Assembly (NCBI RefSeq): GCF_000002235.5
Contig: NW_022145599.1
Coordinates: 2,369,177 to 2,433,176, forward strand
Direction: 5' to 3'
From: Strongylocentrotus purpuratus
Taxonomy: Eukaryota > Echinodermata > Echinoidea > Camarodonta > Strongylocentrotidae
Length of the DNA: 64,000 nt
This document shows positions 40,501 through 52,500 of this stretch, piece after piece. The stretch's first letter is position 1, and each line of letters begins with the position of its first letter. The notes below the pieces were generated by a model. That model saw nothing but the letters and a program-made list of their open reading frames with translations. It did no database searches and was not told the origin of the DNA. Both the position numbers and the translations under genes were made by a program.

Positions 40501-43500
40501 GTCCAGGCGGCGAAGACGAGTTTGAATGTGGTGAGCTGAGTATAGTATGATGGACGAGTTTTGAAATCTTATTCATGCATAGGGGCCTACATGCATCAAT
40601 CAGGAGGGAGGAGTGGGGGGGGGGGGGGGGACAATAGCAAGAAAAGTGTTTTTATTGTAACATCAATTATCAATTACTATGCTAACACAGTTGACAATGA
40701 TCAATAAATCCTGACCACATTATGAATTCGCAATTTCCTCATGACTGAGTTAAGAGCCCACATATTTGCTAAAGCAGGCGTCTAATATAATCAACGCATC
40801 TTTTAATAAACTCGCATAATTACGGAGAGGATTATCATGTAATATGTCCTCATCTTGTTAATACTGGCTATGTCTGTAAATCTGATCAATATTAGAATCA
40901 TATTCCTGTCCTGGATTTCTACGATGCCACGGAGAGAGGTACTGTGTTACAGACGATCAGATCTGTGATGGGGTAAAGGACTGCCCTGATGGTGATGATG
41001 AAATGTTCTGTGGTAAGTTAGAAGAGAGATAAAGAAATAGAGAAAGAAAGAGAGAGAGATAAAGAGAGAGAGAGAGAGAAAAAGCGAGAGAGACAGACAG
41101 ACAGAGATGGAGGGGATGTGGAGGTAGGGGAAGAGACAGACAGAGACGGGAGAAAGAGAAATAGGTAGAAAGAGAGAGAAGGAGAGACTTAGTAAGATAA
41201 CGAGAGAGAGAGAGATGGAGAGAGGGAGAGAGAAGAGGTGGTGGTGAGGGATGGCGTCGAAAGAGTTATACAACAGGGTGAATAAAGTGAGATTTTAAGT
41301 TTTAATTCAAGAATAAAATTGTATTAGGATATTAGATAAATATTAGGAAGGAAAAAAATTCGCTGCTTCAAAATTAATAACCATAATATCATGGGGGAGA
41401 AGAAAATGAAAAACGAATTCGACTAGCTGAAATGACAGAAAGTTATCGTTATCTTTAAACTTTTTGTTTTCATTTTTTCTAGACATCGCTTGCCCCTCTG
41501 GATGTTCATGTGATGGTCTCAGTTTTGATTGTCGTTCGTTCGAGGTATGGACACCCGAGCTGGCTGCTAGTATCCCTACAGATGCTCGTCAAATGTGAGT
41601 ATTCATAGATAGAACACACTGAACCTTATTTCATCCCCAAACTATGTTGCAATGCGTCAACAAAGCGGGCTTGCTTCCTACATTATGCTTCCCTTATAGA
41701 GAAGAATCAGTCCCCCTGTTCAGCTTATTTCTGAAAAAGTCGGCTATATGCGTAGACCAAGATTATTAAAAGGGGTGGGGGCAAACTGAATTGAATAATT
41801 GGGAGAAAATTGTCCCCAATCCCTTGGAAGGCCACTTTGCGAATAACGATAAGAATAATTAAGCGTTTAATAGTTGTTACTTTATTGTAACGGGGAGGGG
41901 GGGGGGGGGTCCCCGTTGTTGATCATCATTTAACTTCTGACCTTCACACTACTCTGTCCTTACATGTGATTGTGCATTTCATTTGCAGAATAATCGCCGA
42001 CGTTTCTCAAAACAGCCGAAGTAGGCGAGCCGCAGATATCACCTGGAACCAGACGACGATAGAGGACGTCCTTTATCTCAGTTTATATCCGTACACCCTT
42101 CTCCTCTCATTGTAAGTTCATTATGTAGGTTTTAATAAGATGCGCATTGGTTTAACTTCAGGGTTTCTATTTTCACGCTTCAATGCACCTGTTCCAAATC
42201 AATGTATCTGATCACGTCAGCAAAAGCTAAATTCAATGATTATTCTTTGTCAAGTGAAGTTAAAATCATTGTTTATCAATGATTGATTCATGTGTTACCG
42301 CTATCATAAACACATAACTTATTTGTGTTTGATCTGCATGATTTGCGCTATTTTCTAATACACTTCTTGAATTTCGGGCATACTCAATATATTTCTAAAT
42401 GTCACATTACAGTATTATGTTTATATTGTACTGATTATTTATATCATTATCTCAAATAAAATTATATTGGTCATTAGCAATCGCAAATTTGAAGTGCTTT
42501 ACAATCAAATTAATGGTCACCTGTTTAAATACGTAGCAAACAGCTGATATTACTGCAATCCTCGATTGACCATTGCCGATACAGTACAACGATTGGCAGC
42601 AGAATTTAATAAAATACAATTTTTTTTCCGATGTACATTATTATTTACAATTTGTATAAATGGATTGTCTCAATATGTTAATTGTTTGACCTTGATATGA
42701 GGATTGGTATTGTTATTATTTCAAACAAAACTGTTATCAAATAGTAATTATGTTTTACAGGGGACTTCCTGGTAATGGAATCGAAGTGATTATAAATGGA
42801 ACGTTTATTACTCAACGAAATCTGAAGAAGTTGTAAGTAAACATTTTTCTTTTAGAAGATTTTTAGAAGACATTGTTTTACCATAGCGATCAAGTCAGTT
42901 TTTAAGACCTTTTTTGCTATAGGAATTGAATACAGTGTTTTAATGCCCCACTGCACTACTTAAAGCTACTTGCGCCCTCTATATAGCAAACGATGCCTAA
43001 TCGGTGACCGTTGGTCCCCCATGATCCCCTTTTTCTTATGTTAATTGAGAGCTTATTTCAAGAGATAACCACCTGTCAGCGACCATGCAGGGAGGTCTAA
43101 TTCCTTCTGGCCAAACTAGTGCAATGGGGCTTTAAAACGGCTCGCCCTCGAACATGAGAGGATTTCTTTTTTCTTTCTGGGCAATTCTAATTACCGCTTG
43201 AGCAAGCAGTTGCCATGTTTATGGATTAAAATATAGATGATATTTGCTTTCGTAAACTCCACGACAATCAGTATTACTATAGCACTTCTTTAATTAATAC
43301 AATCAAGCATGAATGGGTTTACTTCTTTCTGTAGATAATTAATGTCACAATATAGTACAACAAATTGTATATTGGCCCATTTTTTTTACAGAGACCTTTC
43401 GAGGAATAACATTTGGATGCTATACTCTGACACTTTCCGTGGGTTGAATCAACTAACCGAACTGTAAGTATAAAATGTATTCATGCCAAAAACTTATTTA

Positions 43501-46500
43501 ATGATCCCTCAGAGAAGAACCCATTTTTTGTCCACGACTTTATTCAAATAAAAACTGTATATTATTCTGCGATTGTTGTGATTGATAGGAGTTAAATCAT
43601 AATAACATTGTATAAGTTTAGAATGAAATATTTACTCGTGTCATGAAACTAATACCTGACGAATCTTACAATTTTGTAATGTTTTCACAACAATGTTATC
43701 ACTACCTCTTTACATGTCCAGGAAAATGCGGCATTGTTCCAACCCCTTTCAATGACCTTAGTCGTTAAGGTTGCAACGCTTCTTAAGCTATGGTCACAAA
43801 TCTGAGCAGCGACCGACCGATCAGTAGCCTGCTCGGTCGCTGCTAGAATTTAGGCATCGCCCAGCGATTAGGTCGGTGCCCGGGCGGCGACCGGCCAGGC
43901 ACCGAGCGCATTTTGGGCGGGCGAATGAAAAGTGAGCAGCCGCCGGGCAGAATTGGTTAAAAACTCGCCGCTCGGCCGCCGAGCAAGCTACTTTTGGGTA
44001 ATGTGACCATAGCATTAGACACATGACGTATTCAAACATTCCACCCCTCCCGGCCTGATGACCCTAGGTCCGCCACTGTTTTATATTCAAAGATAATCCC
44101 ATGCAAGGCACAGTCTTATTAAGATATATGATGTTCATAGTCATAACAATAATTATGTTAAAGGCTTATAACATGACTGTCTTGCCTTTCTTTCACAGTG
44201 ACCTGTCATCGAACCCCTTGACGGTCCTACAGCCCGGTGCCTTCAACTCTCTGCACAGTCTACCTGTCTTGTAAGTTTGACCAAGGAGGTGGGATTTTCA
44301 TACAATATTAAATCCTCACCTTAGTTACCGGCATGTAGATAAGTTTTTAAATACATTCACTCCACGTATAATCCATGGGCACTGACTTTGATACCTTTTC
44401 TTTCTGTGAAAGCCTTTTATGAAACGTAGGATATAATTATTTAAAGTTGATACTCTAAGCAAATAAATGTCCCTTAATTTGTTACCTACGGCAAGTATAT
44501 GTTATTTTTAAGTTTTTCAATTACTTAGTATATCACAAAAAAATTCTGTCTACTCGAAATCCTCAATTGAAATGTCTAAAATATCCGCCTCTCTTTGCAT
44601 AGAAAATCAGTCAAGGCGCTGGTCTACTATTTATGACCTCACGTCCGGGAGACAGTATATTCACGTACCCGGATGTTCCATAGCAAACATGTGCAGAGTG
44701 ATACGATTTTCTGCATATTTTTGTTTCAAAGGCTGAAAAGTCTAATAAATCATAATTCTATGTACAATTCTTTACCTTCCCCTAGTACTTCATAGTATTA
44801 ATATCAATTCCCCTTTTAAAAATTATGACATATACATGCCAACGATGTGCTATTAGTCGATATTTTCACCATGTAATTTTTGTTTTGGTGTTGAAATCGG
44901 CCCATGCAGGCACGGAGTGAACAGTAGCTGTCTACCCATGCACAGTTCATCACACTACAGCGATCTCCCGATGGTTTCTTCTTCCTTTTTCCCATGTCTT
45001 TCGCCTTCCTTGGCCCTGAACATCCTTCATCTACCAATTCTGACACCGGTAGTCAGGAGCAAGTCTTTGTTAGTTGTTTTTCTTAGCTGGCAACGTCGCT
45101 TTCATTCTCTTGCAATTGCCGATAAACATATAACTAGCGCACGTACGTTCCATCACAAGCAAGCAGCGCCTAGAGCAGCGGCTTGGTCTTACCTCCCGAT
45201 TCTGCTCGCTTCACGAACGTTCATGCAAGAGCCGCATCACTCGCCAAAATATTATAGAGGAAGCGCGCTTGCATGATCTCGTTCAAGTTTGATGTTTTAC
45301 AACATAAAATGTTTAACTGGTACTGTATCCTTTTTTGAGGCAGTCACACACATCTATGATAAGTACTATCATAGTTCTAGACCTATTCGTTTTACAAAAC
45401 TGCTCATGTACATCTGATGACAATATAATGCATCCGCCTATTCATAAGTGCACGATTTAACTTTAATTCCTAAGCAGTAAACTCGTCTTAAATCTCTACC
45501 AAATAGGTGAATATGAGGATATAAAAAGAAATCTGCGACTGGAAAATGTTGCTTCGTTATTCTTCATTCAAATGAAAACAGAAAATCCATCAAATATACT
45601 CCTTAACAACAACAAATCTAAGCTCTGACAGGATAGCATTTACGTAGGGATATCACTGCCATTCACTCTCACTGAGCCCATGACTCCCGTTCGTGACGTC
45701 ACGGATAGAGGCCTGACTCTACGTGCACTTCCGGGTTTCAGACTTAGATATTTTGGTAGAGTTTACTCAAATAAATTCATTATTCTAAACTTGTTTTGTC
45801 GGGTGGACACCATTTGGTGTTATTATGGGGGTTAAAAGCTTTCTATTTATGTAATTATCTCAGTATTTGGGATTGTCTTAGAGTATCAGCTTTAAGGATT
45901 TTCTGTCTACGCAAATTTAAGTTGATTTTACCTCGAGTACTTCTTTATTTCCCAACATTGTTTTGTTTTGGATATACATCATGTACTTTTCATAAAAGTA
46001 TACATACTTATTAAACGTCAGCGCCATTTGTATTTACCAAAAGGAAAAATGACATAATCATCAGGAAAAGTTATTATGCCATTCGTCAAACGTTTCATCG
46101 CAACAGATCTTTTACAAATCTGATACGCAGTTTGTGACTTGCTAATTTTAAATGATCATAATTAGGATAGCCTTCGTATGACGTTCCTAAAATTATGAAC
46201 TGAATTCTTTTTTTAAAGATGATAACAAATACTTAAATTTAAAAAAATAAAAAATATTAGAGAAACATTTTTTTTTCTTTATCATTCAGACGCTTGCAGA
46301 ATCTTGAGCTAACAGCCCTTGAAGAAGGCGCTTTCGTTGGACTCGATTCAGTTCGAATCATGTAAGTATATTATGATATCAACTTTGTAAATGAGCCGAA
46401 GATGAACTGCTTGCATTGGCAATTTTTATTTTAAATTCGGAAGCATTAAATTGTTTTTTATATGCATTTTAGTCAAAAGCAATATTAGCATGATTATACA

Positions 46501-49500
46501 AATTCTGAATCAATAAACTTATTATACGAATTATGAAAAAAAAATGACTATCCTCATCATCATCATCATCGAAAAGTGAACATAAATTGGCATGGTGATA
46601 TAATTATATACAGGAGGTTCTATTTGTTGAGATGGTTATTTCATCACAATAATCACCGAATATGTCAAATATATTGCGAATTTTATATTGACATTGTGTA
46701 ATTCAGAAAGCTTTTGAGAGAGTAGCACCGGGAGCTTCGGTTTACATTAAAGTGCATTTCTATCTTTTATATTACAGAAATCTAGCAGACAATAAAATTG
46801 AGCGAGTGACGTCAGGAGCTTTTAATGGTCTGAACTACACGCGCACATTGTGAGTATATATATATATATATATACACAAAGTTATAGATGGATACGTGTT
46901 CATAACAAAAGTTCGTGGAATGAAAGCATTTCAGGATGCAAAGGTGGAAGTATTCTTTTAAAAAAAGGGACCAAAAGCTGTTCATGAAACACCTCCTTTA
47001 AATTAAGTTTATTCTAAAATGCGTTGGTACACGTACCTGTCCGTGTGAATATGTGTCACATCAAGGAGTTTTAAGAGAGATGGAGTCACATCTAGCTTAT
47101 TCTATTTGTTCCATCTTCGATGCCGCCATGAGAAACTATGTCAGGCATGTACTTAACTGGTTCTTCCTTGCAGATACGTAGTAAAAAGATTTGATTTGAT
47201 TTGATTTTATTTTATTCAGACAATATAAAAATATATACATGTCTTGGGTTACAAAACAAGGTTTAGAAAAACCCATACAAGTTTGCATCCCAGATATGGA
47301 CAGTAAAATGGCATACATAATTACACAGTAAATACTGATACATAAAATATCGAAGTATGACATAGGTTATAGTTCAATATAAATACAACAACAGAAATAC
47401 AAGTTAGAAATTGCAAGACACTTCTATTTCAAAAATCTAGATTGAGATGTTTTACCAGAGCCGATTTAAAGGTATTTAGCGATTGACTGTTTACTACTGT
47501 TTGTGGGAGTTGATTCCATTCATTAATTGTTTGGGGATAAAAGGATTTCATATAATAGTCTGTTCTGGCATATGGAACGTGCATCTTAAAAGTATTATCA
47601 TTTCTTCCTATTCTGTTCGCTCGTGTGCACCTATTTACTTCTCCTACATTAATCAAGTTATTTACAATCTTATAGTAAAAAACAAGTCTATGGTACTTTC
47701 GTCTATTTTCTAATAAATTCATTTTGACATTTTGTAATAACACGTTATAACTCGTAGACCAATCCTTACACATCATCCTTACGTAACGTTTTTGAATACG
47801 TTCAATCCTCTCTTTGTGTGTGTTTCTATAGGGATCCCATGCTGTACAACAATATTCTAAACGTGAGCGAATTAGTGATTCAAAAAGACTTTTTAAAATA
47901 GACTTTGGACAATTAACAAAATTCCGTCTTATAATTCCCATGATCCTGTTACATTTTGTATATAATTCAGTGCAATGGTCGTTCCAGTTTAAAGAATCAT
48001 TTATTACAAGACCTAAGTATTTTTCAGACTTTACATTTGTTAACTCCTGTCCATTGAGAGAATAATTATATGTTATATCGTGAAGCTTTCGAGACATTTT
48101 CATAGTTTTACACTTTGATACATTAAAGTCGAGCATCCATGTTTCAGACCATTTACTTAAAACTTCTAAATCATTTTGTAATATCTTGCAATCATCTACA
48201 TTGAAAATTGGACGGTACAATATACAATCGTCCGCATATAATCGAATAGTTGATGAAATATTATTAGGCATATCATTAATGAAACATAAAAACAATATCG
48301 GGCCTAAAATTGTTCCTTGCGGAACGCCTGATTTAACTTTGATCCGTGAAGAACATTCGCCATTTATAACCACCCTTTGATATCTATTCTGTAAAAAATT
48401 AATTATCCATTCTAAATTTTGAGATCTTACACCATACATTTCAAGTTTTGTTCTTAAAAGGTCGTGAGGTACACTATCAAACGCCTTTGCAAAATCAAGG
48501 AAAGCAATGTGGACGCTTGAACCAGACTCCATATTATAACTCCAATCATTAATTGCTTCTATAAGTTGTGTTTCACAACTTCTTTTTTCCCGAAAACCAT
48601 GTTGATTGTCACATAGTATATCATTTTCATTAAAATGTTCAATAAGACGTTTACAAATTATGCGTTCTAAGATCTTGCATGTAATGGACGTAAGAGATAT
48701 AGGGCGATATTCCTGCCTAGCTACAAACTAACAGGCCACTTTCAAAGTGAAATACGCTGTGAAGTTAACAGACGATTTTCATTTGAATTATTTGTTATAC
48801 CACAAGTCTAATGACGATGGAAAGTTTCTATATTACAACTAATAAATACCATGGCCAATTGCAAAACTAGTTGTCTATGTCCTTTTTCTTCTTTCCAGGT
48901 GGATAGAACAATAATTACTTTTCGCTACCATGCGTCTGATAAAATGGGCAGTACACAGTGCTTACTTTCACAGGAGGCAAGCGAAAGGAAATGAAGCAAA
49001 ATTTCCTGAAATATTAATCAAAATTACTCGACTGTGCATGTGTGGGCACTAATCCGACATACAACATCCTAAAGAACTGTACATGAACAAATTCACTTTT
49101 TATTTTCGTGAGCCAGAAGTAATCGGAAAAGTGTCAAATTGCAGGTTTTAGGAATGTAATTAAGAAAAAAAAAAAATCACAAATTAAAACTGCTATTATG
49201 CAATGTAAGCAAATTTCTTGACACAATTAGGCTTTTGCATTCATATTTAATCAAAATATTCTATTTCCCCCTTGTTAGTTGAAATAAAAATTGAAATTTT
49301 AACGATATTTCTTTGTGAACAAAAATCACAACTGAACTCAAGCTTTCCAATGATATTGGCGGCTTCAAACCTCGGACATCAAAGGTTCGATTCTATTGTG
49401 CAACCTTTGAAAACGGCAGCTGCTTAGAATAATTTGTTGCCAGTTGGGACTCCTTGGTAACATTTGTGCCAATAAACCGGTTTACTTACTTATTTCACAT

Positions 49501-52500
49501 GTATGGATTTGTCTTTCCTGAGGACCTGGTGACGAGCTATTTCATTAATCTGTTATTAATGAATGAACTACAATACTTGGAATCCTTTTTTTTTTTTTTA
49601 TAAATGTAATGCTTCCTGGGAAAATTTCAATAGTTTGAACATATTTGTGGCAGGTTCAAATCCCGCTGGTTCCAAGATTTTTTTCTGACTTGTTTTTCAA
49701 TTACAGATCGATCAATCGATCTTATTTACTGGGTGTAAGCCACAAATATGTTCAAACTTGGAATCCTGTCTAAATACATTATGTGTCACTATGTCGGGCA
49801 AGCCTCGAGCATATCTTACAGGAAATCAAGAACAATCTTTCTTGAAACAGTATGCATACACTTTGAATATATTCCTAACTGGTTTACTCTAAGCAAATTT
49901 AAGATATTGGGTATGATGCCAAAAGAAAAACGAAACAAAACAAGCTGACCAAGAGAAAAAACAAACAAGGAAACGCCAACATTATGGAATGAATTTATAC
50001 GTTTTCAAAATGGTCTCATACTAGTTGAAGAGCGAATATTTGTCAGTGAGTTAATTGTGACTTTGTTCTTCTCCGCAGGAATCTCGCAGGTAACGACATC
50101 GTTACATTTGAAATGGATATCTTCAGAGGACTCGACGGGCTCCGACACCTGTAAGTTTGCTATCGACTTGAAAACAAATGTAATTAAATATTCCTACCAT
50201 GTTAATATCAGTAGTAGAACCGAAAATGGTGATATAAAAAACCCAGCCAGAATAGAACAATTAATAATAATACTATTTTTTCCCGACTAGCTAACGAAGC
50301 GCGAACTTTGCAGCATGAACTCAATACGAAAAGAACTTTCTTTCTTCACCATTGCCAGCGAATGAATTTCGTCAGCTATTAATTCGTTTGAAGAGATTTT
50401 CCCCCTAATCGAGATGTGGACTGTTGGTCATGAAGGTGGAATCAATTTTTTTACTCCAATTTATGGAATGATTTTGACAGTGGTTTATTATTAATAGATA
50501 TAGATAATAGTTTACATTCTCAGATTTTATTGAAAAGCAAAGCAATAGCCTCGTAACTGTGAGGACCCAGGATCAAAACCGTGTCGATGTGCTATATTAG
50601 TGCCCTTTTGCGAGGCATTAATCCTCATTACTGTCAGTTATGACCTAAGGGCGTAGGTCCCCTAGTTGATAAGCATAGTAGCGTGCATGCTTTATCAGTC
50701 ACGCAAAACAAACACTCGCAAATTGTTATTCAATAAAATCTGGGAATGTATACTAAATCTATTAGGAATAAATCATTTTCAAAATAATTCCATAAATTGG
50801 GGTAAAACAAAATTATCACACCTTTATGACCAACAGTATATATTCCGCCGGCCAAGGTATTCATTCATTGCAAAGTTCGCGCGTGTTCGCTCATTTGGAA
50901 CTTGACCCGATAACGAGAGAAATCTTATGTCCTCCAATAGTGTCTCTCATTGATTGTCGATGACGAAAAATTGAAGTAGGATGGCATCGAAATCAAATTG
51001 ATAATTCCAAGATTATGGATAGGCCTTATTGAGACGTGTTGAAGATAAAACAAATATGTATGTTAAACATTACCAGAGCCTGAATATTAATGCCTAAACC
51101 CGAGTGCTTTCTTTTCTCTCATTCATCAGATCATCAGACCGATTCTTATTTTGCTGCATTGTGTCTGGTCTTGAGAGCTGCTACCCTCCGGAGGACCAAT
51201 TCTCATCGTGTGAAGACCTGATGCGATCCGATGTGCTCCGAGTCTTCATGTGGATACTCGGTGTTAGTGCATTTATTGGCAACATCTTCGTCATCATAGA
51301 ACGAGTACGAGAGAAGAAGAATTTCCGCGTCCAATCTTTCCTGATCTTCAACCTTGCTATATCTGACTGTCTGATGGGAGTCTACATGCTCATCATTGCC
51401 AGCGCGGATGTACACTATAAGAGTGTATACGTTTTCCATGCAGAGAGTTGGAAAGCTAGTGGCATGTGCAAACTTGCTGGAATCTTAGCCAATCTTTCCA
51501 GTGAAGTATCAGTGCTTATTCTCACTATAATAAGCTTAGATCGTTTCCTCTGCATCACATTTCCCTTCTCACAAAAGCACTTGGGAAGGAAATCAGTACG
51601 CATTACAGCAGCAGTGATCTGGTCAGCATGTCTTATCTACAGTGTAATCCCAGCCCTACCTATCCCATATTTTGGAGAGAGATTCTACGGACGTTCCGGT
51701 GTATGTCTCGCTCTTCCGTTGACCAATGTCAAGCCTCCAGGGTGGCAGTATGCCATGAGCGCCATCTTCATCAACTTTATTGCCATGGTAACCATCATTG
51801 GCTGCTACATTGTGATCTATGTTGTTGCTAAGCGATCGGGATCAACCGTTAGGAACAACAAACAGATGGCTTCAGAGGTAAAGATCTATTTATTTATGTG
51901 TTTTGTAATCATGATGATGAACGTAAGACATACGAATGTAAAGAGAGGCCTATACACGCATCTTGTGAATGGGGATGCTCTATCCAACATCCCGCAGTAT
52001 TGATAATGTATAACTGTGTACGTCTTTCGATTCTAACATCATTTCGATAGTGAAAGATCATGAAAATAATTCTGACGTATGAAACATGACTTTGTAATCA
52101 TTTCTGTAGCCCCTAATCTGTTGTATCATTCTCTGTCTTTTGCTTACAGTTTAAATTGGCGGTCCGAACTGCAATCATCGTTGCTACAGATATCTGTTGC
52201 TGGTTACCTATCGTCATACTAGCATTTGTTTCTCTCTCTAACTCTGCCATCATACCACCGACGGTGTACGCCTGGATTGCTGTCTTCGTTCTCCCAATCA
52301 ACTCGGCCATCAACCCATATCTCTATACCATCTCAACGGTCGATGTCAAGACCAGACTGGCGTCGTATCGCACTGGTTCGAATCTCTTCTTGGGCAGCAA
52401 CAGCAGTGGCAAAAATGGAACTACAGGCAAAAGTGGAAACACCACGCATCTTGGACACAGTTCGTCAAGAGAAAATGGTTAGGAACAGAAATATCTTTCA

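Noticed and set aside
44816-45276. Overlapping frames, one with a [16 protein letters not shown] stretch, considered as a THAP-like finger
   Set aside because: Cys spacing and missing downstream residues do not fit THAP; no supporting context. Left unassigned.
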